This document shows positions 8,514 to 17,409 of a DNA stretch of 47,040 nucleotides, piece by piece. Source of the stretch: Alphaproteobacteria bacterium. GTDB taxonomy: Bacteria; Pseudomonadota; Alphaproteobacteria; Micavibrionales; Micavibrionaceae. The notes under the pieces are model-generated. The model made no database searches. It saw only the letters and a list, made by a program, of their open reading frames with translations, and was not told where the DNA came from. The stretch's first letter is position 1. Every line of letters starts with the position of its first letter. A program made the translations under genes and the position numbers. Location: contig JAJRYK010000036.1 in the NCBI GenBank assembly GCA_024275825.1, forward strand, positions 1 to 47,040, given 5' to 3'.

Positions 8514-8986
8514 AACCCACCGCTGAAGTTCGTCTGCTGGCTCCAGAAGCGTTCTAGCATTGTTAGGGTGGCGTTTAGCTCTTTCAGGCGCTCGTCGTTG
8601 ATTTCGGTGCCTTCGATCATGCTTTCATGGCGGACGAACATTTCGGAGATCATGGTTTTTAGCTCTAGCCCCTTTTCGGAGAGCTTTACACGGATGGAGC
8701 GTTTATCGTGGATGGAGCGCTCCTGCAACAGATAGCCGTTCTCCACCATCTTTTTCACGTTATAGGATACATTGGAGCCGAGATAATAGCCGCGGATTGT
8801 TAATTCCCCGACGGTCATTTCCTCATCGCCGACATTATAGAGAATCATCGATTGCACGTTATTGATGTCCTGAATATTTCTTTTATCCAGCTCCACCTTT
8901 AAAACATCAAGGAAATAGCGGTGCAAACGCTCAATAAGCTGAATAGCTTCGAAATAGGGTGTAGATGTCACGCGATAAAACTCCAA
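8510..8986 (-). CDS. MarR-family winged-helix regulator, LdtR-like
   Basis: The 158-residue protein has an N-terminal dimerisation helix (LIERLHRYFLDVLKVELDKR) and a winged helix with LTIRGYYLGSNVSYNVKKMVENGYL and RSIHDKRSIRVKLSEKG. This is the pattern of the alphaproteobacterial LdtR group. LdtR in Liberibacter is known to control an L,D-transpeptidase gene, and an L,D-transpeptidase gene and a MepK-like gene lie 13 kb away in this window, so a regulatory link is possible but not shown. It is transcribed away from hemB. No palindromic operator was identified with confidence. Confidence 0.85.
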   Translation of the reverse strand: MEFYRVTSTPYFEAIQLIERLHRYFLDVLKVELDKRNIQDINNVQSMILYNVGDEEMTVGELTIRGYYLGSNVSYNVKKMVENGYLLQERSIHDKRSIRVKLSEKGLELKTMISEMFVRHESMIEGTEINDERLKELNATLTMLERFWSQQTNFSGGF

Positions 8987-9101
8987 AAATTCAAAATAAA
9001 CCAGAGATAATTGTGAAGCCTTGGGCGGTGCAGGTCAATATAAAAAGCTTTTTTACCACTAGCTATTGCGTCTAACCAAATCATATTTTACTATTATTCA
9101 T

Positions 9102-10121
9102 ATGAACAACACCCCTTACACAGCCCCATTCCCGGTCAGCCGCATGCGTCGCCTGCGCGGCTCTAACGCGCTACGCGATATGCTGCAAGAACATCACGTG
9201 AGCGTAAATGACCTGGTTTACCCCATGTTTGTCGAAGAAAACCTGGATGAGCGCACGCCCATCACCTCCCTGCCCGATGTGTTTCGGGAGACTGAACAGA
9301 GCATTGTGACAGCGGCCAAAGAAGCGCATGATCTCGGCATCAACGCGATCATGTTGTTCGGCGTCTCGCACAATAAGGACGAAAGCGGCAGTGATTCTAT
9401 GAGCGAGAGCGGCCTGCTCTATCGCATGATCGATCGGGTGAAACAGGCTGTGCCGGATCTGCTGATCATCGCCGACACCTGCTTTTGTGAATATACCGAC
9501 CACGGGCATTGCGGGCCGATCAACGCCAAAGGCGGTGTGGATAATGATGCGACGCTGGAGAATTTAGCCAAACAAGCCATCATCGCCGCACGCGCCGGGG
9601 CTGATATCATCGCGCCATCGGGCATGATGGACGGTATGATTGGCGCGATCCGCGCAGGGCTGGATAGCGACGGATTCGAAGAAACGCCAACCATGTCTTA
9701 CGCCGCAAAGTTTGCTTCGTGCTTTTACGGCCCGTTCCGTGATGCCGCTGGCTGCAGCCTTGAAAACGCGCCAGAGGGGCTGCGCAATGATCGCAAAACC
9801 TATCAAATGAACCCCGCCAACGCCGACGAAGCGCTGCGCGAGGTTGCGCTGGATATCGCCGAGGGCGCGGACATGGTGATGGTCAAACCCGGCATGCCCT
9901 ACCTCGATATCATCTGCCGCGTCAAAGACACATTCAAAGTGCCCACCTTCGCCTATCACGTCAGCGGTGAATTCGCGATGCTGAAAGCGGCCAGCGAAAA
10001 AGGTTGGCTGGAGTATGATGACGCGCTGATGGAAACCCTGCTCAGCTTTAAACGCGCCGGATGCGATGGCGTGCTGAGCTATGGTGCGCTCGATGCAGCG
10101 CGGCTTTTGCAAAAGAAATAA
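9102..10121 (+). CDS. hemB: Delta-aminolevulinic acid dehydratase (porphobilinogen synthase)
   Basis: HemB condenses two 5-aminolevulinate molecules to porphobilinogen in haem synthesis. The 339-residue protein keeps both Schiff-base lysine regions (SYAAKFASCFYGPF and MVMVKPGMPYLD). Its metal loop reads DTCFCEYTDHGHCG: three cysteines in the positions of a catalytic zinc site. Many alphaproteobacterial enzymes instead have the magnesium type with Ala and Asp there. The start at 9102 (MNNTPYTAPFPVSRMRRLR) is chosen by homology to the usual N-terminus. An upstream in-frame TTG would add twelve non-conserved residues. The EAL gene follows after 61 bp. Confidence 0.96.
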   Translation: MNNTPYTAPFPVSRMRRLRGSNALRDMLQEHHVSVNDLVYPMFVEENLDERTPITSLPDVFRETEQSIVTAAKEAHDLGINAIMLFGVSHNKDESGSDSMSESGLLYRMIDRVKQAVPDLLIIADTCFCEYTDHGHCGPINAKGGVDNDATLENLAKQAIIAARAGADIIAPSGMMDGMIGAIRAGLDSDGFEETPTMSYAAKFASCFYGPFRDAAGCSLENAPEGLRNDRKTYQMNPANADEALREVALDIAEGADMVMVKPGMPYLDIICRVKDTFKVPTFAYHVSGEFAMLKAASEKGWLEYDDALMETLLSFKRAGCDGVLSYGALDAARLLQKK

Positions 10122-10182
10122 AGCAGTCTCAAAAATTTCATGCTATGCTGAGCACTCGGTTTCACTAAGCCTAAACTCACTC

Positions 10183-11790
10183 ATGTCCAAAACCCTAAAA
10201 ACACAGCGCGATCGATTCTTGGCTTTTGCCTTTGCCTCAGCGGACATGCTGATTGAGGTCGCGGATGATGGCAAAATCATTTTTGCAACAGGCGCGATCC
10301 AAAGTCTAACAGGCGAAAAAGGGGAAACATTGGAGGGATCGAGCTGGCTCAACCTCTTCTCAACCTTTGAACAGGCGCGCATGCTTTCTCTGATGGAAGA
10401 AGCGCCGCACGGCGCACGCTGTGGCCCCTTCCTGATTGACATGAACCACTTGAAGACCAAGCGCAAGGGCGTGGTGACGGGCGTCAAGATGCCTTATAGT
10501 CGCAATTTCTTTGTCACGATCAGTTTAAGTAATGAGCTAATGGACGACATGGCGCAGCCCGCGCATGATGAGTTTGACGATAGCCTCTGGAATAAAACGC
10601 AATTTATTGACGCCGCAGAACAAGTCTTCCACTTCGCCCGCACCACAGACAAAGAAGCTGACCTCACCATGTTTGATTTCGGACGCAGCGAAACCATCCC
10701 TGAAGAAAACTGGGCCGAGGCGATGGGTGAGATGGCTCGTTATTTACGTGAACAAGCACTGGACGGCAAAGCTGTCGCCGAAATTGCCGATGGCCGCCTC
10801 ACCTTCATCCACGACCATAATGTAAATATTGAAGAGGTTAAAGCCCACATCGAATCAATCTTCAAAGAGAAAGATCCAGACGGCGCCGGGCTAGAGGTCA
10901 AGACCCGCACCATAGCGACCAACTCTGGTGAAATGGAGCCTGAGGAGGCGCAAAAAGCCTTCTACCACACCATCAACGAGCTAGCCTCAGGTAAAGATAT
11001 TTCAGACGACATTCAGAGCTTAAGCCAGAGCCTTAAAGCTCTCGTTACCGATAATCAAAGCAAAATATCACAGCTCAAAAGCTTCATCGACACTGTAAAC
11101 TTTAAGTTTTTCTATCAGCCCGTCACGAATCTCAAAGATTTAGAACTGCATCACTATGAAATGCTCTGTCGCTTTCCTGAAGGCGACACGCAGGACTGGG
11201 TTACCTTTGCGCAGGATGTAGAGCTAGGTGTTGATCTTGATCTGGCTGTCTGTGAGCGCGCCATTACGCAATTGACACGAAAGCTAGCCGGCAGCCGTAC
11301 ACCCTACGCCATAAACATCCTTCCTGGCTCTATCGAAGACCCAGCCTTCGTTGAAAAACTCATGGAATCACTGGACAAAGAAGACAGCATTCATGAACGA
11401 CTAATCATTGAAATCACCAACGCTAAATTGATCAAGCCCAACAGCGTTTCCTCTCTATTCACCAAAACCTTACGTGAAAAAGGGTTTAAAATTACCCTCG
11501 ACAGCTTAGCCGCAAACGCAAAAGGCATTGAAATTCTCGACGCTATCGAATGTGATACTGTAAAAATGGACGGCTATTACAGCGAACTCGTCATAAAATC
11601 AGAGCATGAGCGCTCGATGGTTAGCCATCTAGCAAAAACCTGCAAAGAAAAGAAAAGAACCTTGATTGGCAAGTCCATCGAGAGCAAAGAACAAGCAGAT
11701 ATGCTCGACTCGCTCGGCGTGCAATATGGTCAGGGGCAATATTTTGGCGAAGCCGAGTCTGCTCCAGCTTACGCACCACCTAAAGATTAA
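10183..11790 (+). CDS. PAS-like plus degenerate EAL-domain protein
   Basis: The 535-residue protein has an N-terminal PAS-like region (about 8-105: MLIEVADDGKIIFATGAIQSLTG), a charged linker, and a C-terminal EAL-type barrel (about 305-530). The barrel retains FYQPV, IEIT, VKMDG and QGQYFGEAES. The EAL signature is YEMLCRF, and the DDFG metal and catalytic loop is replaced by LDSLAANA. Cyclic-di-GMP phosphodiesterase activity is therefore doubtful. It may bind c-di-GMP or a partner protein. The start at 10183 is chosen because earlier codons overlap hemB. It lies just upstream of motA-motB, which would fit a motility switch, but that is inference. Confidence 0.85.
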   Translation: MSKTLKTQRDRFLAFAFASADMLIEVADDGKIIFATGAIQSLTGEKGETLEGSSWLNLFSTFEQARMLSLMEEAPHGARCGPFLIDMNHLKTKRKGVVTGVKMPYSRNFFVTISLSNELMDDMAQPAHDEFDDSLWNKTQFIDAAEQVFHFARTTDKEADLTMFDFGRSETIPEENWAEAMGEMARYLREQALDGKAVAEIADGRLTFIHDHNVNIEEVKAHIESIFKEKDPDGAGLEVKTRTIATNSGEMEPEEAQKAFYHTINELASGKDISDDIQSLSQSLKALVTDNQSKISQLKSFIDTVNFKFFYQPVTNLKDLELHHYEMLCRFPEGDTQDWVTFAQDVELGVDLDLAVCERAITQLTRKLAGSRTPYAINILPGSIEDPAFVEKLMESLDKEDSIHERLIIEITNAKLIKPNSVSSLFTKTLREKGFKITLDSLAANAKGIEILDAIECDTVKMDGYYSELVIKSEHERSMVSHLAKTCKEKKRTLIGKSIESKEQADMLDSLGVQYGQGQYFGEAESAPAYAPPKD

Positions 11791-11995
11791 TATTAGATAA
11801 AAATACTTATAGCTGTGAGCAAGCGCTCGCCGTGTCTTGATCTGCCCCCAAAAACCCTTCACAATTATTCACGCAGCTAGAGTTGTTTTAACCAAGCTTT
11901 AACACTGCCTGTGTATTCTAATGCGTACCCCACTCACGAAAACTGCGTCATAAAAACATCACCACTCTGGCACCGGAAAGGATTTTACCGCGCCC

Positions 11996-12886
11996 ATGAA
12001 GTTACTTGGCCTTCTTCTTGTTTTTGTCTGCACCTTTGGTGGCTTGCTCGTTGCTATGGGCTTTAACATACCTGCCTTTATGGGCTTGATGAGCGTTATT
12101 CTTGGCGCGTTCACGGGGGAGTTTATTATCATCATGGGCTGTGCGTTCAGCGCGTTTCTGATCGGAAACACGATGGATGTGATCAAGATGAGCGGCAAAT
12201 ATATGAGCGCGCTCACCACGCCTGAGGCCTATAATAAAGACGACTATATCGAGTTATTCAGCATGCTCTTCACCGTATTTAAACTATCCCGAACAAAGGG
12301 CTGGCTGGCGCTGGAAACCCATATCGAAAACCCGGATGATAGCGATCTGTTTGCGCAATTCCCCGGCTTTCAGGGCAACCACCACGCGCTTATATTCTTC
12401 TGTGATTACTTACGCATTATCTCTCTGGGCAATGAAGACCCGGCGCAGCTCGGCGGATTGATGAGCGAGGAAATTCACACTATTGAGCATCACGAACACC
12501 ACGCCGGACACGCCGTTCACCATATGGGAGAGGGTATTCCCGCGCTGGGCATTGTGGCGGCGGTTCTTGGGGTGATTAAAACCATGGCCTCCATCTCCGA
12601 ACCGCCGGAGGTTCTGGGGAAAATGATCGGCGGCGCGCTTGTGGGAACATTTATGGGCGTGTGGATCTCCTACGCCTTCGTTGGCCCAATCGCGCTGGCC
12701 ATGACGGCGAAGGCCGAGACCCAAGTCATGTATTACAAATGCATCAAAGTCTGCATGATCGCCTTCCTGAAAGGCGCTGCGCCGCAAGTTGCCGTTGAAT
12801 TTGGCCGTAAAACTATCCCTCATAACGTGCAGCCGGGCTTCTTGGAGCTAGAGGAAAAGCTCAACGAACTCCCTGCGCCGAGCTAA
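11996..12886 (+). CDS. motA: Flagellar motor stator protein MotA
   Basis: MotA forms, with MotB, the proton-conducting stator of the flagellar motor in the inner membrane. The 296-residue protein has four predicted membrane helices: two near the N-terminus (LLGLLLVFVCTFGGLLVAMGF and an FIIIMGCAFSAFLIG stretch) and two after residue 175 (GIPALGIVAAVLGVIKTM and MIGGALVGTFMGVWISYAFVG). The conserved proline of IPALGIVAAVLGV and the cytoplasmic charged stretch LSRTKGWLALETHIENP, which meets the rotor, are present. A histidine-rich segment (HHEHHAGHAVHH) precedes helix 3. motB follows after 6 bp. The rest of the flagellar regulon is not in the window. Confidence 0.95.
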   Translation: MKLLGLLLVFVCTFGGLLVAMGFNIPAFMGLMSVILGAFTGEFIIIMGCAFSAFLIGNTMDVIKMSGKYMSALTTPEAYNKDDYIELFSMLFTVFKLSRTKGWLALETHIENPDDSDLFAQFPGFQGNHHALIFFCDYLRIISLGNEDPAQLGGLMSEEIHTIEHHEHHAGHAVHHMGEGIPALGIVAAVLGVIKTMASISEPPEVLGKMIGGALVGTFMGVWISYAFVGPIALAMTAKAETQVMYYKCIKVCMIAFLKGAAPQVAVEFGRKTIPHNVQPGFLELEEKLNELPAPS

Positions 12887-12892
12887 AACAGG

Positions 12893-13963
12893 ATGGGGCA
12901 AAGCATGAGCAACAAAAGCATCCAAACGCAAATCATAATAACCGCCCTGCCCGCCATGCATGGCGGCGCGTGGAAGGTGGCCTATGCTGATTTCGTGACC
13001 GCGATGATGGCGTTCTTCCTCCTGCTCTGGCTGCTCAGCTCCACCACACAGGAGGAGCGCGAAGCCATTGCGCAATATTACGACCCCACCGCCATCAAGG
13101 TTTCCGAAAGCACAAGCGGCGCGGGCGGCGTGATGGGCGGCCTGAGCATGAGCCCGCAGGGCGCGATGGCCACCAATGTGCAAACCCTGTCCATGCCCAA
13201 CACATCAACGCCAAAATCAGCAACGCAGGCCCATAAATACGGTGATAAATCGGCCTAGCCCAGCAAGGACAAAACCGCCACCGTTGAAAAGGCAAAAGAA
13301 ATCCTGCGCAAGGCCGAGGAAAAGAAATTCAAGGCCGCCGAGGCTGCGCTTAAAAAAGCCATAGAAGATGATCCGGAGCTGGCGGCGCTGAAAGATAACC
13401 TCATGGTTGATATGACACCCGAAGGCCTGCGCATTCAAATCATTGATCAGGACGGCGCGTCCATGTTCGCCTCCGGCTCTGCGCGCATGTTCGCAAAAAC
13501 TAAAAAACTGATGGCCAAGGTGGCCGAGCTGGTCAAGGAGATGCCAAATGAGCTGTCCATTCGCGGCCATACCGACGGCACGCCCTATGGCTCCGGCGCG
13601 GATTATACAAATTGGGAGCTATCGGCCGACCGCGCCAATGCCAGCCGCCGCGCGATGCTTGATGCCGGCATACCCTCCGACCGCCTCAATAACGTGATGG
13701 GCAAGGCCGATACGGAGCACCTCTATCCCGAAACACCAAAAGACCCGCGCAACCGCCGCATCTCCATCATCATGCTGAAAGAAGAGCTAACCAACCCGGA
13801 GAAATTCGAAGAAATGGCCCAGGACGCAGCGATAGATGCACAAATGGACGCTGAAGAAGCCGGCGCACTAGACGATGATTTAGACGGCAATTACGACTCA
13901 GCCCCCCGACAAGTCCCCGTAGGCACCTTCCGCAAAACCCCGGGAGCTGTGCAGTTTCCTTAG
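12893..13963 (+). pseudogene. motB: Flagellar motor protein MotB, split by an in-frame amber codon
   Basis: MotB anchors the stator to peptidoglycan. The first segment (12893-13258, or from ATG 12905) has GGAWKVAYADFVTAMMAFFLLLWLL with the proton-carrying aspartate, then a TAG at 13256-13258. The same reading frame then continues unbroken (PSKDKTATVEKAKEIL...) to 13963. It contains the OmpA-type peptidoglycan-binding domain: SIRGHTDGTPYGSG, WELSADRANASRRAML, DPRNRRISI. The break falls in the linker between the membrane plug and the periplasmic domain. Without readthrough the anchor would be lost. The cause may be mutation, sequence error or recoding. Coding character on both sides is equally strong, so the lesion is recent or tolerated. 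Confidence 0.9.
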
Positions 13964-14032
13964 GAGGCTTGCCATTTCACAAAAATAATCATACGATGAC
14001 GATCCATAACATCAAAAAAAATAGAGACATTT

Positions 14033-14448
14033 ATGAATGATAAAGCTGCTCTAAAAATAACCACAGTCTGCTCTTTCACAAAAGTGCGCTTCCGGAATCA
14101 TACAGGATCGTTAAAGGTGATCCAAAAGCTGCTGAATGGCTTCATGAAGTATTTTCTCTGCAAATTAAATCTGATAACTGTGATATCGTATTAAGAGGAA
14201 TTATCGATGATTTTATTGAAGCAACCTTTATCATAGATAAAAAAACAGGGTGTGCTCTCGGTTTTTCAGAAGATGGGCTTAAAAAACTTGAGGCGTCCAT
14301 CAAGCCATCCGGGCCTTATGCACATCAAACCGACGACCGTGGTGGATATATCACAGATAGAAGCAACCCTAACGTTGTTATGATTAAGGGTGTGCCGCAC
14401 AATCGATGCTATGGTGGCGCTCAACAGTCACGCAAAACGTACGGCTAG
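14033..14448 (+). pseudogene. Unrecognised small gene with an apparent frameshift
   Basis: ATG at 14033 begins MNDKAAL. Shortly after, near the A-run at 14051-14058, the coding-like frame changes. The second frame is open to TAG at 14446-14448 and reads convincingly as protein (ESYRIVKGDPKAAEWLHEV; later FIEATFIIDKKTGCALGFS, GGYITDRSNPNVVMIKG). It has no start codon of its own near its beginning. In the first frame translation stops within about 55 codons. The simplest reading is a roughly 138-codon gene with a one-base indel. No family was recognised. Base composition is AT-richer than motB and parC, suggesting acquired DNA. Confidence 0.5.
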
Positions 14449-14463
14449 CGCCGCTTATACAAA

Positions 14464-16698
14464 TCAAACAAACCGATTATTCTTCGGAAAGCCATTCGGC
14501 GGCAAGCGTCCGGCTTGCGCGCGTTTGCCTAGCCAGGGGTTTAAATCTTCAACGACGGTTGTGCCGGAGGCGTATTTGTATTCCAGCCCGTCTTCCCACT
14601 TAAATGTCTTCGCATCGCTTAGCCCGCCATCCTTGAATTTCTGCAAAATCACGCCCTTGCCGCGGCTCATTTCCGGCACTTCGTTGAGCGCAAAGACCAG
14701 CATCTTACGGTTTTTGCCGATCACAGCGATGTGATCATCCTCGCCCCCGACAGGGCGGCAAAGCTTCGCTTCGGCCTTGCCGGAGACATTCAGAACTTGT
14801 TTCCCGTTCTTTGTCTGCGCCAAAATATCTTCAGACTTCACCACAAACCCATGACCCGTGGTTGCACCAACCAGCAGCTTTTGCGCCGGGTCATACAGTG
14901 TCACCTCTATGATATCCGCGTCGTTTGGCAGATCCACCATGATGCGCAGCGGTTCACCGAAGCCGCGCCCGGACGGCAGCTTATCTCCGCCCAGCGTATA
15001 AAAGCGCCCATTCGTGCCAAACACCAAAATTTTGTCTGTCGTCTGACATTCCAGTACAAAGCCGGCGCGATCACCGTCCTTGTATTTCACGTCCTTCGGA
15101 TTATGGCCGTGCCCCTTCATCGCCTTGACCCAACCCATTTTGGACAAGATCACGGTAATGGGCTCCTTCTCAATCATTGCCTCGTCCAGATCAACCGTAA
15201 CCGGCACGGGCACCTTGCCGATTTTCGTCCGGCGCTTGCCCAGAGGCGTATCTTTACCGAACAGCTTTTTAATCTCCGAAATTTGCTTTTTAATCCGCGT
15301 CCATTGCCGCGCTTCAGATTTGATCAGCTTGTCCAGCGCGTCGCGCTCTTCCGACAGTCCGTCATGCTCGGTCTGAATCTCCAGCTCCTGCAATTTATGC
15401 AAGCGCCGCAAACGCAAATTCAGCACAGCTTCAACCTGCACCTCGGACAGCTTAAACACCTTCGCCAGCTCCGCCTTCGGCTCATCCTCAAACCGGATAA
15501 TGCGGATCACCTCGTCAATATTCAGGTACACAATTAAATAGCCAGACAGCACCTCCAGCCGATGCAAAACTTTCTCCAGCCTGTGGTTAGAGCGCCGCAC
15601 GAGAACCTCTTGCTGGTGATCCAGCCAGGCGCGCAGCACCTCCTTGATATTCATGACCCGCGGCACCAGCCCGCCATCAAGCACATTCATGTTCATACTA
15701 AAACGCGACTCCAGATCGCATGTGCGATACAGCGCTTCCATCAGCAATTCCGGCTCGATATTCTTCGATTTCGGCACCAGCACAAGGCGGATATCCTCCG
15801 CGCTCTCATCACGTACATCATCCAGCATCGGCAGTCTTTTCCCGTGGATCAGCTCCGCAATCTTCTCAATCAAGCGCGATTTTTGTACCTGATACGGAAT
15901 TTCCGTCACCACAATCTGATACGTGCCGCGACCGGTATCCTCGGTTTCCCACTTCGCACGCACGCGGAATGAGCCCTTCCCTGTTTCATAGGCATTGCGC
16001 ACATCCGCCGCGTCCTCCACCAACGTCCCGCCAGTTGGGAAATCCGGGCCTTTAATAATCTTGGCCAGATCCTTAATCTCCGGATCACTCTCCAACATAA
16101 GAATCATCGCGTCGCACAGCTCCTCCACATTATGCGGCGGGATGGACGTCGCCATCCCCACCGCAATCCCGGTGGAGCCATTGGCCAGCAAGTTCGGAAA
16201 GCCGCCCGGCAGCACAACCGGCTCCATCTCTGACCCGTCATAGGTCGGGCGAAAATCAACCGCGTCCTCTTCAATCCCATCCAACAACAGCAGCGCCACC
16301 GCCGTCAGCCGCGCCTCCGTATATCTCATCGCCGCGGCATTATCGCCATCAATATTCCCAAAATTCCCCTGCCCATCCACCAGCGGGTAGCGCTGCGCAA
16401 AATCCTGCGCCAGACGCACCATCGCATCATAAACGGCCGTATCGCCATGCGGGTGAAACTTACCAATCACGTCCCCGACAACCCGCGCAGATTTCTTCGG
16501 CTGTAAATGCGGCGCGAGTTTTAGCTGATACATCGCATACATAAGGCGCCGATGCACCGGCTTCATCCCATCGCGCACATCCGGCAACGAGCGGCTCATA
16601 ATGGTCGACAGCGCATAAGAAAGATACCGATCAGAAAGAATCTCTCCGAACGGCTGATCGATGATGTTTTGGTTGTCTGCTGATTCGCTTTTAGCCAT
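14464..16698 (-). CDS. parC: DNA topoisomerase IV subunit A
   Basis: ParC is the DNA-cleaving subunit of topoisomerase IV, which unlinks replicated chromosomes. The 744-residue protein has the winged-helix core [19 protein letters not shown], the [17 protein letters not shown] helix (quinolone-determining region, threonine in the position of E. coli Ser80) and the catalytic tyrosine in [12 protein letters not shown] long coiled-coil region precedes C-terminal beta-propeller blades. It is about the length of other alphaproteobacterial ParC proteins. The start codon is preceded by a half R1 repeat (16707-16734) whose GGTGG is the only candidate ribosome-binding stretch. It ends 16 bp after the frameshifted gene, convergently. 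Confidence 0.95.
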   Translation of the reverse strand: MAKSESADNQNIIDQPFGEILSDRYLSYALSTIMSRSLPDVRDGMKPVHRRLMYAMYQLKLAPHLQPKKSARVVGDVIGKFHPHGDTAVYDAMVRLAQDFAQRYPLVDGQGNFGNIDGDNAAAMRYTEARLTAVALLLLDGIEEDAVDFRPTYDGSEMEPVVLPGGFPNLLANGSTGIAVGMATSIPPHNVEELCDAMILMLESDPEIKDLAKIIKGPDFPTGGTLVEDAADVRNAYETGKGSFRVRAKWETEDTGRGTYQIVVTEIPYQVQKSRLIEKIAELIHGKRLPMLDDVRDESAEDIRLVLVPKSKNIEPELLMEALYRTCDLESRFSMNMNVLDGGLVPRVMNIKEVLRAWLDHQQEVLVRRSNHRLEKVLHRLEVLSGYLIVYLNIDEVIRIIRFEDEPKAELAKVFKLSEVQVEAVLNLRLRRLHKLQELEIQTEHDGLSEERDALDKLIKSEARQWTRIKKQISEIKKLFGKDTPLGKRRTKIGKVPVPVTVDLDEAMIEKEPITVILSKMGWVKAMKGHGHNPKDVKYKDGDRAGFVLECQTTDKILVFGTNGRFYTLGGDKLPSGRGFGEPLRIMVDLPNDADIIEVTLYDPAQKLLVGATTGHGFVVKSEDILAQTKNGKQVLNVSGKAEAKLCRPVGGEDDHIAVIGKNRKMLVFALNEVPEMSRGKGVILQKFKDGGLSDAKTFKWEDGLEYKYASGTTVVEDLNPWLGKRAQAGRLPPNGFPKNNRFV

Positions 16699-16706
16699 GG
16701 ATATTA

Positions 16707-16734
16707 TTTACCACCAAGACACGAAGACACCAAG
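16707..16734. repeat. R1 half-element
   Basis: A single arm of the R1 family (tttaccaccaagacacgaag, then acaccaag) lies 8 bp upstream of the parC start. In the direction of parC it reads GTGTCTTGGTGGTAAA, the same orientation and nearly the same distance to the start as the R1 arm before gcdH. No second arm was found nearby. Confidence 0.75.
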
Positions 16735-16808
16735 CAAGAAAATCATTGACGTAAGGAAGTGAAGGGCCTAAATAGAAAAACATAATGAATAACGAGTGGA
16801 GTATTAAA

Positions 16809-16898
16809 ATGAGTTTTAGAGATGGATTTATATCAGTAGCAAAAGGTACCGGCATTGCCTTGGGTGTTGGAGCAGTAATACTTTTATCTTCTGATTGA
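16809..16898 (+). CDS. Candidate 29-residue membrane peptide
   Basis: ATG at 16809 follows GGAG at a proper distance and encodes MSFRDGFISVAKGTGIAL, then a hydrophobic GVGAVILLSS, ending with TGA at 16896-16898. The peptide is a plausible single membrane helix or truncated signal anchor. Its stop overlaps the TTG start of the next frame (TTGA), which suggests translational coupling. Alternatively, a one-base frameshift may separate what was once the membrane anchor of the following protein. It is too short for homology judgement. Confidence 0.4.
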   Translation: MSFRDGFISVAKGTGIALGVGAVILLSSD

Positions 16899-17287
16899 TC
16901 AATTATTTGGGTGGAAATAAAAACGCCTATACACTTAACCTTAACGATGATGATCTGCCCGGATTTTCTTTCCCAGATATCGGACAAATAAAATATCAAG
17001 GACGGATCTATGACTTTAATACGGGAGAGATCATAGTAAGCTCTGGTAAGACTGAAGAAAAAATCATCAGCTTTAATGATGCTACGAACCAACGTGACAT
17101 TAAAGAAGCACACAGAATTGCGCTTGAACTACATAATAAACTTATCACAAAGAAAGAGCAAAAAGGCGAAACAATACCGGACGTGCTCTATGAAAATAGA
17201 AACATTTTTTCAACATACAAACAAGATACTAAGCCCATCCATTCTGTAGATAGCACTCTAGAAGACTTATTGACTATAGACCCTTAA
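16895..17287 (+). CDS. Hypothetical protein
   Basis: The 130-residue frame starts with TTG overlapping the previous small frame. It encodes a hydrophilic protein with short beta-like stretches (LPGFSFPDIGQIKYQGRIYDFNTGEIIVSSG) and a helical charged C-terminal half (ATNQRDIKEAHRIALELHNKLITKKEQKG). No family was recognised. No ATG is available near the beginning, so the true start is uncertain: TTG by coupling, or fusion to the 29-residue peptide upstream. GC content is lower than in parC and recO on either side. It ends just before a paired-hairpin repeat that separates it from recO. Confidence 0.5.
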   Translation: MINYLGGNKNAYTLNLNDDDLPGFSFPDIGQIKYQGRIYDFNTGEIIVSSGKTEEKIISFNDATNQRDIKEAHRIALELHNKLITKKEQKGETIPDVLYENRNIFSTYKQDTKPIHSVDSTLEDLLTIDP

Positions 17288-17314
17288 AAACTTTGCATTC
17301 TTCGCGTTACGCCC

Positions 17315-17404
17315 CGTCATCACACGCTTTATGCGTGTGATCCATATGTTCACCATAGCCCTATCAGAGGCAGATGGATTACACGGACAAGCCGTGTAAT
17401 GACG
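17315..17404. repeat. R2 paired-hairpin element
   Basis: A 90-bp palindrome starts with cgtcatcacacgc and ends with the related gccgtgtaatgacg. Each half contains its own 9-bp hairpin: atcacacgc/gcgtgtgat and attacacgg/ccgtgtaat. It lies between the convergent ends of the 16895 gene and recO. A homologous element is at 31931-32011, also between convergent genes. It could act as a two-way terminator or mRNA stabiliser. Confidence 0.85.
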
Positions 17405-17409
17405 CTTAT

